DNA of 13,307 nucleotides from DASSWB01 sp035705495 (GTDB lineage: Bacteria > Bacteroidota > Bacteroidia > Flavobacteriales > Flavobacteriaceae), in assembly GCA_035705495.1 (NCBI GenBank), contig DASSWB010000058.1, forward strand, positions 1 to 13,307, written 5' to 3'. The notes beneath the pieces are model-generated. The model saw only the letters and a list, made by a program, of their open reading frames with translations. It did no database searches and was not told the origin of the DNA. The position numbers and the translations under genes were made by a program. Shown here piece by piece: positions 6,401 to 12,890 of the stretch. Position 1 is the first letter of the stretch. Each line of letters starts with the position of its first letter.

Positions 6401-8167
6401 TTACATCGCAACCAAACTTCCTAAAATCGCAGCAACGGCCGAAACCACAGAACTTGCTACAACCCACCAAGCAGCTGCAGCTGCGTTTTTGCGTGTATTT
6501 TCAGCTTCAATAACCGCTTTTCTTTTTAGATTTTCTATTTTCTTTGTTGCCTCATCTTCAATTCTTTGAACTTTATCAAGAACACTTGTTTTTGCTTCTT
6601 CAAAAGAATTCATTACACTGTCAATATGTTCTTGTTCCACCATCGTGTGATTTTTCAACCAAGACAAAATAGTATCTTTATCGGTTCTCTTGAGACTTCT
6701 TTTAATATCACTCAAATTGTCTCCTGAACCGTGCAGACTGTCCATAAAATGATTTTTCAAAATTGAAAAATCTGTTGAGGTCCTGCTGGAACCTTTTAGG
6801 AAGTCGGTTATCAAAGTTTCTATTTGTGTTTTGAAATCGCCCGGAACTGGAAGGTTTTTATCGCGTTCCGTATAAGGATCTGATGAGCTGTTTCTGCCGA
6901 ATTTGTTTTTCAAATCATCTAAAACACCTGAAATCTTATCCGCATAATTGTTTAATTGATCTTTACTAAGCGATGTATTATCTGCCAATACATTCACAAT
7001 ACTGTCTTTGTCCAAACCTCCAACTTTTTGCACAATCGCTTTTTTAGCTTCGTCAGGATTGTCCAACAGATGATTGATTTTGTTCTTTAAATTTTCAGGT
7101 TCCATATCGCCGGGAGAAGCTGTGGAAAGAAAATCTTTCAATTTTTGAATATAAGCCGCAACCTGTTCCTCTTCCATCGGTGTTAATTTTGCTACGACCT
7201 TCTCAACTTTTTCTTCAGCTGTGTTTCCACTGTCGTATGCACGTTTCAATTCTTCGGAAAGTTGTTTCAATTTTTCCGTTTTTGAACGGTCGCCAGAAGA
7301 TTCCGATTGGGAAATCGCGTTGGTTAAAACCGATTGTACCGCCATCCATTTTGCCGGTGAGGAACCGGAACTTTTACTGTGCTTCGCGTCTTCTTCAGCG
7401 TGAAATTTGGCCGATTCATTTACAATATCCTCAATGTCTTTTTTTACTTTTTCATAATCAGGAACGGCCTTATCCATTCGGTTGAAAAATCGATCAATTA
7501 CATCGTTGAATTTCTTCGGATCATAAGCTGATTCGAAATCTTTTCTGACTTTATCTACAGTCGATTCTGCTATATTTTTCAATTTGGTTTCCGGCGAACT
7601 GGTAAACATTCTTTTTACAGCTTCTCCCGATGCTCTTAACCCTGCAGTAGCGGTATTGATTAAATTTCCGATCAAGGAATTCACCATTTTACTTTCCAAA
7701 TAAAACAAAAGAATGAAAAACAAAGCCCAAATCACAAGTCCCAATGTAATGGAAATGCTCGTGCTGCTGATCAATGCGAGTTCGAGTGCCAAGGCCGTAG
7801 CGGCAAACAAAGAAATTGTCACGGTCACTACGCTCCAAATTCCGAAGCCTGTTGTGATCATTGTACCGACCGACATACCATTTTTATCGCTGTTTTTTTC
7901 ATCATCATCATCGTCAAAATGATCTTTGTCTCCAAAATGATATTTGCTTTTTATATATTTTTCTCGAACGTCGCCTATCGCAGTTATTCCGCTTGCAATG
8001 GAAAGCGCCGTTAGAATAAACTGAAAACCCATCGCTAAAATCACACCTGCGATAACAGCAATAAAATATTGTGGTGATATTATTGTTTCCGCAGCGTAAT
8101 CCAGATCCTGTGCATTCAGTGTAATCGCAGCAAATAGAAACAGGAGTAACAAAATGTTCTTTTTCAT
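6401..8167 (-). CDS. Membrane protein of unknown function with duplicated helical module and C-terminal membrane anchor
   Basis: I do not recognise a named family with confidence. The 588-residue protein starts with a signal peptide (MKKNILLLLFLFAAITLNA). Hydrophobic segments follow at about 34-60, 101-132 and 136-157, and a last one at 565-588 ends the protein. The loop at 61-98 carries an acidic run (DDDDDE at 85-90). Residues 158-560 are hydrophilic, helical and charged, with few cysteines or aromatics, probably coiled coil. Two modules of about 65 residues align without gaps, at 360-424 and 470-534: LKN, then DKDSI...LADNT versus DKDTI...LKNHT at the same spacing. A degenerate third copy may lie at 320-346 (KVEKVVAKLTPMEEEQVAAY). 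If the signal peptide is cleaved, the repeat region would be cytoplasmic and held to the membrane at both ends. From memory, similar Asp-x-x-x-Leu...Thr...Leu-Ser-x-Glu repeats before an alanine-rich C-terminal helix occur in bacterial proteins annotated as hypothetical. The gene is convergent with the transporter and shares no operon. Confidence 0.8.
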   Translation of the reverse strand: MKKNILLLLFLFAAITLNAQDLDYAAETIISPQYFIAVIAGVILAMGFQFILTALSIASGITAIGDVREKYIKSKYHFGDKDHFDDDDDEKNSDKNGMSVGTMITTGFGIWSVVTVTISLFAATALALELALISSTSISITLGLVIWALFFILLFYLESKMVNSLIGNLINTATAGLRASGEAVKRMFTSSPETKLKNIAESTVDKVRKDFESAYDPKKFNDVIDRFFNRMDKAVPDYEKVKKDIEDIVNESAKFHAEEDAKHSKSSGSSPAKWMAVQSVLTNAISQSESSGDRSKTEKLKQLSEELKRAYDSGNTAEEKVEKVVAKLTPMEEEQVAAYIQKLKDFLSTASPGDMEPENLKNKINHLLDNPDEAKKAIVQKVGGLDKDSIVNVLADNTSLSKDQLNNYADKISGVLDDLKNKFGRNSSSDPYTERDKNLPVPGDFKTQIETLITDFLKGSSRTSTDFSILKNHFMDSLHGSGDNLSDIKRSLKRTDKDTILSWLKNHTMVEQEHIDSVMNSFEEAKTSVLDKVQRIEDEATKKIENLKRKAVIEAENTRKNAAAAAWWVVASSVVSAVAAILGSLVAM

Positions 8168-8418
8168 CTTTTCATTGTTTTGGTTAATTAATTTGCTTCT
8201 CTATTTTACAATTATATATTGTCGATTTGTATTTATAAAACGTTAATTAACAATATATTGGAGTCGAAATGCAACTTGGTGTTTAGCTTCGGAAAGCATT
8301 CGTTGTAAAGCACGGATAGAAAGAAAACAAAGTTTGATGCATCGTGTTTTTAGCATTTTTGAAGTCGGCAATTATTATTTTTTAGCTACTTTTAAAACTT
8401 CAAAAAAGAAAGACAAAA
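8168..8418. other. AT-rich divergent intergenic region with clustered palindromes
   Basis: These 251 bp separate the start of the minus-strand membrane-protein gene from thymidylate synthase and must hold promoters for both. I see no gene, RNA or terminator. The left third has two TTAATTAA palindromes (8184-8191 and 8243-8250), an ACAAT/ATTGT inverted repeat with 5-nt spacer (8208-8222) and the 10-bp palindrome CAATATATTG (8251-8260). A TACTTTTA sequence at 8387-8394, one base off the -7 consensus, is a weak candidate for the thyA promoter. Confidence 0.5.
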
Positions 8419-9243
8419 ATGAAGCAATACCACGATCTTTTAAAGCACGTGCTTGAGCAGGGAAATCAAAAAGGAGATAGGACAGGAACGGGAACAATAA
8501 GTGTTTTTGGATATCAGATGCGATTCGATTTGAATGAAGGATTTCCAATGATCACAACAAAAAAACTACATTTAAAATCAATTGTTCACGAACTGCTTTG
8601 GTTTTTGAACGGCGATACAAATATTGAATATTTACAGGAAAACGGCGTAAGAATCTGGAATGAATGGGCAGATGAAAATGGAGATCTTGGTCCTGTTTAC
8701 GGACACCAATGGAGAAATTGGAACAGCGAGGGAATTGACCAGATCAAAGAAGTTGTAGAAACCTTGAAAACGAATCCCAACAGTCGGCGGATGATGGTTT
8801 CTGCTTGGAATCCTTCGGTAATGCCCGATACTTCGAAATCTTTTTCAGAAAATGTGGCCAATGGAAAAGCAGCTTTACCTCCTTGTCACGCGCTATTTCA
8901 CTTTTATGTTGCCGATGGGAAATTATCTTGCCAGTTATACCAAAGAAGTGCTGATATATTTTTAGGAGTTCCATTTAATATTGCCTCATACGCATTGCTG
9001 ACAATGATGATGGCTCAGGTTTGCGATTTGCAAGTCGGCGAGTTTATTCACACTTTTGGTGATGCTCATATTTATAGCAATCATCTAGAACAAGTGGAAT
9101 TGCAATTGTCCCGGGAACCACGTCCGTTACCTACAATGAAGATAAATCCAGAGGTAAAAGATATCTTTGGCTTTAAATTTGATGACTTTACGCTTGAAAA
9201 CTACGATCCGCATCCACATATAAAAGGAGCCGTAGCTGTTTAA
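8419..9243 (+). CDS. thyA: Thymidylate synthase (ThyA type)
   Basis: This 274-residue enzyme methylates dUMP to dTMP using 5,10-methylenetetrahydrofolate and yields dihydrofolate, in the cytoplasm. The folate/phosphate loop DRTGTGTISVFG lies at 20-31. The conserved LLWFLNGDTNI is at 59-69 and GPVYGHQWRNW at 91-101. RRMMVSAWNP lies at 123-132 and the catalytic segment LPPCHALFHFYV has its nucleophile at C156. QLYQRSADIFLGVPFNIASY (172-191) and HTFGDAHIY (211-219) complete the dUMP site. It is about ten residues longer than the E. coli enzyme because of an insertion before the catalytic loop (about 138-151), which I know from other flavobacterial ThyA proteins. A dihydrofolate reductase gene, which often lies next to thyA, is not present here. 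The TonB-domain gene begins 25 nt downstream with no terminator between them. Confidence 0.97.
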   Translation: MKQYHDLLKHVLEQGNQKGDRTGTGTISVFGYQMRFDLNEGFPMITTKKLHLKSIVHELLWFLNGDTNIEYLQENGVRIWNEWADENGDLGPVYGHQWRNWNSEGIDQIKEVVETLKTNPNSRRMMVSAWNPSVMPDTSKSFSENVANGKAALPPCHALFHFYVADGKLSCQLYQRSADIFLGVPFNIASYALLTMMMAQVCDLQVGEFIHTFGDAHIYSNHLEQVELQLSREPRPLPTMKINPEVKDIFGFKFDDFTLENYDPHPHIKGAVAV

Positions 9244-9268
9244 AATATGAATCCCTAAATTTTTAAAA

Positions 9269-9694
9269 ATGAAAAAACTACTTTTTATTGCCTTTGTATT
9301 TATGACTGTTGGAATGAATGCCCAGGACGGAATAACGGTAAAAGGAAACACAATAACCACAAAAGAAATTCCTCCAGTATGGCCAGGTTGTGACGGAAAT
9401 GAATCGGAACTTCAAAAATGCTTCAACCAAAATCTTTCAAAACACATCAGCGCGAATTTTAAATATCCAGCGGAAGCTTACAAAAATAACATTCAGGGCA
9501 AAGTAATTGTCAGTTTTATCATCAACAAAGAAGGTAAAGTTGAGATTTTAAAAGCCGAAGGCCCCAATGAATTGTTGGTGGAAGAGGCCAAAAGAAATAT
9601 TCTTCAAATTCCGCAGTTAAAACCTGGAGAAATCGGCGGAAAACCGACAAATATAAAATACACGGTCCCTTTTACTTTTTCAACAGGAAAATAA
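9269..9694 (+). CDS. Small periplasmic protein with TonB C-terminal-type domain
   Basis: This 141-residue protein has a signal peptide (MKKLLFIAFVFMTVGMNA, then Q). A short linker follows with two cysteines, C41 and C51 (PPVWPGCDGN and LQKCFNQNL). The TonB-C-like domain spans about 56-138: HISANFKYPAEAY, IQGKVIVSFIINKEGKVEI, AEGPNELLVEEAKR, LPQ-like IPQLKPGEIGGKP and YTVPFTF. Many Bacteroidota carry such short proteins, usually annotated 'energy transducer TonB'. This one lacks a proline-rich spacer, and its only hydrophobic segment looks cleavable. It therefore probably does not transmit inner-membrane energy as classical TonB does. The two cysteines could form a disulfide, which is inference. 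It lies 25 nt after thyA, a spacing compatible with co-transcription. Confidence 0.85.
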   Translation: MKKLLFIAFVFMTVGMNAQDGITVKGNTITTKEIPPVWPGCDGNESELQKCFNQNLSKHISANFKYPAEAYKNNIQGKVIVSFIINKEGKVEILKAEGPNELLVEEAKRNILQIPQLKPGEIGGKPTNIKYTVPFTFSTGK

Positions 9695-9736
9695 CATAAC
9701 AAGAACAGCCCGAGAGTTTTAACCGCTGTTTAACAA

Positions 9737-9763
9737 TTGTCTGGAATAGAATTTTTAGCTTTG
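9737..9763 (+). promoter_or_regulatory. Bacteroidota-type promoter for the flavodoxin-like oxidoreductase
   Basis: TTG (9737-9739) and TAGCTTTG (9756-9763) are separated by 16 nt and match the -33 TTG and -7 TAnnTTTG elements of Bacteroidota. The start codon follows 13 nt after the -7 element. This is the best-formed promoter in the window. Confidence 0.65.
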
Positions 9764-9776
9764 AAAAAAGCATATT

Positions 9777-10430
9777 ATGAAAGCGCTATTCCTTAATTGC
9801 ACCCTTAAAAAATCGCCCGAAACTTCCAATACACAAGCTTTTATAGACGAAGCGATAAAGGAATTAAAAACTTTGGATGTAGCAACCGAGCAATTACGCG
9901 TTGTAGATTACAATGTGAAATTCGGAAATTCTTCTGATGAGGGCAACGGTGACGAATGGCCAATCATTCTGAAAAAAATAAAAGATACTGATATCTTGAT
10001 CATTGCCACACCAATTTGGCGTGGAGATCGAAGTTCCATAGCAAAAATTGTGGCTGAACGTCTAGATGGTATTTGGAGTGAGGCCAATGAAGAAAATGGT
10101 CAGTACCCAACATTCAATAAAGTAGCCGGAGTGATGGTTGATGGCAATGAAGACGGCGCGAAAAAAGCAATTTCCAGTATTTGTTTTGATCTTTCCGAAC
10201 ACGGTTTCAGTTTGCCCGTGAACGCGTTTACCTATTATGTTGGAAAAGCCGGACCTGGACCAGCGTATATTGAAGCTGAAGGGGATAAACACTTATTTAC
10301 GAACCGTACAATGTTTTTGATGTTGCACAATTTGGTGCATTTGGCAAAATGTATGAAGGAAAATCCATACAACACAAATATCAAAGCATTAAACGAAAAA
10401 GCGAAGAAAATCAGTAAAACTGAAAATTGA
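9777..10430 (+). CDS. Flavodoxin-like NAD(P)H-dependent FMN oxidoreductase
   Basis: This 217-residue protein has the flavodoxin-like fold of NADPH-dependent FMN reductase/WrbA-type enzymes. The first strand and phosphate-binding loop are MKALFLNCTLKKSPETSNT (1-19). ILIIATPIWRGDRSSIAKI (73-91) is the second FMN-contacting loop, and VAGVMVDGNEDGAKKAI (116-132) is the third, near the flavin ring. No N-terminal signal is seen, so it is cytoplasmic. It likely reduces quinones, flavins or an unidentified acceptor with NAD(P)H; the substrate cannot be read from the sequence. It has its own well-formed promoter and lies 112 nt upstream of egtB on the same strand. Any link with ergothioneine metabolism is only positional. 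Confidence 0.87.
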   Translation: MKALFLNCTLKKSPETSNTQAFIDEAIKELKTLDVATEQLRVVDYNVKFGNSSDEGNGDEWPIILKKIKDTDILIIATPIWRGDRSSIAKIVAERLDGIWSEANEENGQYPTFNKVAGVMVDGNEDGAKKAISSICFDLSEHGFSLPVNAFTYYVGKAGPGPAYIEAEGDKHLFTNRTMFLMLHNLVHLAKCMKENPYNTNIKALNEKAKKISKTEN

Positions 10431-10542
10431 TTATATTCTAATTTGACATTTGAAAAAGTTCGCTTCCGCTAAAAGAGAACTGAAATCACTACTTTTAAAA
10501 GAATATTTTTATAAATTCCCTTAGATTCATTTATTTAATTAT

Positions 10543-11703
10543 ATGACTACAAATCAATTGCTGGAAATATTTATATCGACTCGGAAAAAAACCGAATCGA
10601 TTTGTTCTTTTCTAGCTACCGAAGATTATGTGGTTCAACCAATTGTGGATGTTTCTCCTCCCAAATGGCATTTGGGTCATACCACTTGGTTTTTTGAGGA
10701 ATTTATATTGAAGAAGTACCAAGCTCATTACCGGGAGTTCGATTCGGATTTCGGATTTGTTTTTAATAGTTATTACGAAAGCATCGGAAAAAAAGTTGTT
10801 CGGGACAAACGCGGAAATCTTTCAAGACCTACGGTAAATCAGGTTTATGAATATCGAAATCATATCACCGCGACAATGACCGATTTTTTGAAAACAGAAA
10901 TTTCAGATGAAATTGCGGAAGTTGTTCTGATCGGAATCCATCACGAAAAGCAACATCAGGAGTTGTTGATTACGGATATAAAATATATTCTTGGTAACAA
11001 TCCGTTATTTCCGAAATACAATGACGAATTTGAAGAAAATCCAGTGCAGGAATTTGAAAGGGAATGGAAAACAATTTCCGAAGGAATTCACACAATCGGG
11101 CATCAAGATAAATCGCGTTTTTGCTACGACAATGAACTCGGTGTCCATAAGGTTTATTTAAATGAATTTTCCATTTCGAATAAATTGGTCACGAATTCTG
11201 AATATCTGGAATTTATGGACGCTGGCGGCTACCAAAATGTATTGCTCTGGCACGCGGAAGGCTGGGATTGGAAAATCAAAAATCAAATAATCGCACCTGA
11301 TTACTGGCGTCAAATCAAGGGCGAATGGCATCAATTTACTTTACGCGGAATCGAAAAAGTGAATATGAATGCTCCAGTTTTGCATATTTCATTTTTTGAA
11401 GCTTATGCTTTTGCAAAATGGAAAAAGATGCGTTTGCCAACGGAATTTGAATGGGAAATTGCTCAACAACATTTTGACTGGGGCAGTAGGTGGGAATGGA
11501 CGGAAAGTGCGTATCTTCCTTACCCAAATTACAAAATTGCCGAAGGTGCCATTGGTGAATACAATGGGAAATTTATGGTCAACCAAATGGTTTTGCGCGG
11601 AGGATCGGTTGCTACGGCTGAAAATCATACTCGGCCGACCTACAGAAATTTTTTTCATCCGCATTTGCGGTGGCAGTTTACGGGAATTAGATTGGTGGAA
11701 TAG
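10543..11703 (+). CDS. egtB: Ergothioneine biosynthesis sulfoxide synthase EgtB
   Basis: This 386-residue non-haem iron enzyme couples a thiol to C2 of hercynine with O2, forming the sulfoxide precursor of ergothioneine. The N-terminal DinB-like domain (about 1-160) has the iron ligands: H46 in WHLGHTTWF, and H134 and H138 in HHEKQH. The C-terminal formylglycine-generating-enzyme-like (FGE-sulfatase) domain covers about 175-385, with LPTEFEWE, WEWTESAY, GEYNGKFMVNQMVLRGGS and TYRNFF...WQFTGIRL. A tandem tyrosine at 77-78 (FNSYYES), followed by R87 and R90 and then LSRPTV, resembles the subtype characterised from Chloracidobacterium, which uses cysteine instead of gamma-glutamylcysteine. The next gene is egtD. 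An ovothiol synthase (OvoA) would carry a fused methyltransferase, which is absent. Selenoneine synthase (SenA) is a homologue but normally lies with senB, which is not seen here. Confidence 0.92.
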   Translation: MTTNQLLEIFISTRKKTESICSFLATEDYVVQPIVDVSPPKWHLGHTTWFFEEFILKKYQAHYREFDSDFGFVFNSYYESIGKKVVRDKRGNLSRPTVNQVYEYRNHITATMTDFLKTEISDEIAEVVLIGIHHEKQHQELLITDIKYILGNNPLFPKYNDEFEENPVQEFEREWKTISEGIHTIGHQDKSRFCYDNELGVHKVYLNEFSISNKLVTNSEYLEFMDAGGYQNVLLWHAEGWDWKIKNQIIAPDYWRQIKGEWHQFTLRGIEKVNMNAPVLHISFFEAYAFAKWKKMRLPTEFEWEIAQQHFDWGSRWEWTESAYLPYPNYKIAEGAIGEYNGKFMVNQMVLRGGSVATAENHTRPTYRNFFHPHLRWQFTGIRLVE

Positions 11704-11811
11704 TGTCAGTTTAAAGATAAAAGACCGCTTCACTGAGAGAAAAAAGAATAAAGATTTGAAAAGTAAACGAGACACTAATATTCTTTTATCGAACATCGGA
11801 AGTAAAAAAAT

Positions 11812-12774
11812 ATGAAAAATACAGATGATTTTCAGAAACAATTCGAAGAAGACGTCCGCGCCGGATTGACTGCCAATCCCAAATTTTTGTATTCAAAATA
11901 TTTCTATGATGAGATAGGCGACAAGCTTTTTCAGGATATAATGGAAATGCCCGAATATTATCTGACCAAATGTGAATATGAAATTTTTCAAAATCAGAAA
12001 GAAGCAATTATCGATTCTTTTAAAATTGAAAACCAATTCGATTTAATAGAACTCGGTGCCGGCGATGGGAAAAAAACCAAAATTCTACTCGAATTTCTAA
12101 GTCAAAAAAATATTGAATTTCAATATTTCCCTATTGATATCAGTCAGCACGCTTTGGATGATCTAGAACTTTCTTTAGCCAAAGAACTTCCCGATGTAAA
12201 TGTAAAACCACGACAAGGAATGTACTTTGATGTTTTGAAACAACTTGCTGATTATGACCAAAATAAAAAAGTAATTGTAGTTCTTGGTTCCAATATTGGA
12301 AACTTATTACATCCGCAGGCGATTGAATTCTTGAAAAGTATTGCAGAGGCAATGGGCGAAAATGACTTGTTGTTGATGGGTTTTGATCAGAAAAAAGATC
12401 CGCAGGTGATTTTGGACGCTTACAATGACAAATCAGGAATAACGGAAAATTTCAATAAAAATCTGTTGCGGCGGATCAATAAAGAAATGAATGCCGATTT
12501 TGATATTGAAGAATTTTTACACTGGCCGACATATAATCCTGAAACCGGAACCGTGAAAAGCTTTTTAGTCAGCAAAAAAGAACAATTCGTAAATATTGAA
12601 AAGCTTCAGTTGAAAGTGCAGTTTCAAAAGTATGAAAGCATTCATACCGAAATTTCACAAAAATACGATGATGAAACCGTGAGTTGGCTCGCTTCCGAAG
12701 CAGGTTTGGAGATTATCGAAGTTTTTTCGGATGAAAAAATGTATTATAAGGATTATGTTTTTAGGAGAAAATAA
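11812..12774 (+). CDS. egtD: L-histidine N-alpha-methyltransferase EgtD
   Basis: This 320-residue SAM-dependent enzyme trimethylates the alpha-amino group of histidine to give hercynine, the substrate of EgtB. The SAM-binding motif is LIELGAGDGKKT (78-89), with FPIDIS (106-111) as the second strand and VVLGSNIGNL (156-165) near the active site. Residues expected to bind histidine are present: PEYYLTKCE (47-55), N164, Y204 in DAYNDKSGITENFN (202-215), and E280 and S282 in IHTEIS. E280 and S282 correspond to the pair that defines histidine specificity in mycobacterial EgtD. It lies 108 nt after egtB on the same strand with no terminator between, so the two are probably co-transcribed. A GGAAG at about 11798-11802 is a possible ribosome-binding site. 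No classical T-tailed terminator follows; a hairpin lies just after the stop. Confidence 0.95.
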   Translation: MKNTDDFQKQFEEDVRAGLTANPKFLYSKYFYDEIGDKLFQDIMEMPEYYLTKCEYEIFQNQKEAIIDSFKIENQFDLIELGAGDGKKTKILLEFLSQKNIEFQYFPIDISQHALDDLELSLAKELPDVNVKPRQGMYFDVLKQLADYDQNKKVIVVLGSNIGNLLHPQAIEFLKSIAEAMGENDLLLMGFDQKKDPQVILDAYNDKSGITENFNKNLLRRINKEMNADFDIEEFLHWPTYNPETGTVKSFLVSKKEQFVNIEKLQLKVQFQKYESIHTEISQKYDDETVSWLASEAGLEIIEVFSDEKMYYKDYVFRRK

Positions 12775-12778
12775 AGAA

Positions 12779-12796
12779 GCGTTTGCTCGCAAATGC
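12779..12796 (+). repeat. Short inverted repeat directly after egtD
   Basis: GCGTTTGC (12779-12786) and GCAAATGC (12789-12796) are complementary with one G-U wobble around a tight loop. No T-run follows, so it is not a standard terminator. It could be a hairpin end for the egtBD message or an outer piece of the REP-like cluster that begins 7 bp later. Confidence 0.5.
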
Positions 12797-12802
12797 CAAT
12801 AG

Positions 12803-12832
12803 AGGGGCGTAGCCCTGACGCCTTCGTAGCAT
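12803..12832. repeat. REP-like repeat, copy 1
   Basis: AGGGGCGTAGCCCTGAC (12803-12819) contains a GGGC/GCCC mini-hairpin and is followed by CGTAGCAT (12825-12832). The same two blocks recur 50 bp further on. Their place beside a RAYT transposase gene suggests a REP element of the type these transposases act on. Confidence 0.6.
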
Positions 12833-12855
12833 ATAATTCAGCAGCAACACGAAGG
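12821..12855. repeat. Inverted repeat linking the two REP-like copies
   Basis: CCTTCG (12821-12826) pairs exactly with CGAAGG (12850-12855). Past a 2-nt bulge, the flanking ACG (12818-12820) can pair with CGT (12858-12860). This could fold the spacer into a longer stem with the two GGGC/GCCC hairpins near its base. Confidence 0.45.
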
Positions 12856-12890
12856 GGCGTTAGCCCTGACATCTTTCCTAATCGTAGCAT
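12853..12890. repeat. REP-like repeat, copy 2 (overlaps transposase 3' end)
   Basis: AGGGGCGTTAGCCCTGAC (12853-12870) is copy 1 with one inserted T, again with a GGGC/GCCC mini-hairpin. The TCGTAGCAT block (12882-12890) is shared with copy 1 and lies inside the last codons of the minus-strand transposase gene, whose stop codon is at 12878-12880. Confidence 0.6.

Noticed and set aside
7896..7914. ATC triplet run inside the membrane-protein gene as a phase-variation microsatellite.
   Set aside because: The run is short and in frame, coding an aspartate stretch, so length changes would not shift the reading frame.
9694..9736. AACAGC/GCTGTT pairing after the TonB-domain gene as a terminator.
   Set aside because: It is a 6-bp stem with a 15-nt loop and no T-tract. 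A promoter follows, but termination there is not supported.
10440..10500. Possible terminator between the oxidoreductase gene and egtB (AGTTC/GAACT and AAAAGT/ACTTTT pairings).
   Set aside because: The stems are only 5-6 bp with large loops, and no T-run follows a compact GC-rich hairpin.
10543..11703. Ovothiol synthase (OvoA) or selenoneine synthase (SenA) as the identity of the sulfoxide synthase.
   Set aside because: No fused methyltransferase domain is present and no senB-like gene is adjacent. The neighbouring histidine methyltransferase is a clear EgtD.
11369..11841. Long overlapping frames on both strands across the end of egtB.
   Set aside because: Their products have no recognisable domain, and they overlap conserved EgtB and EgtD coding sequence.
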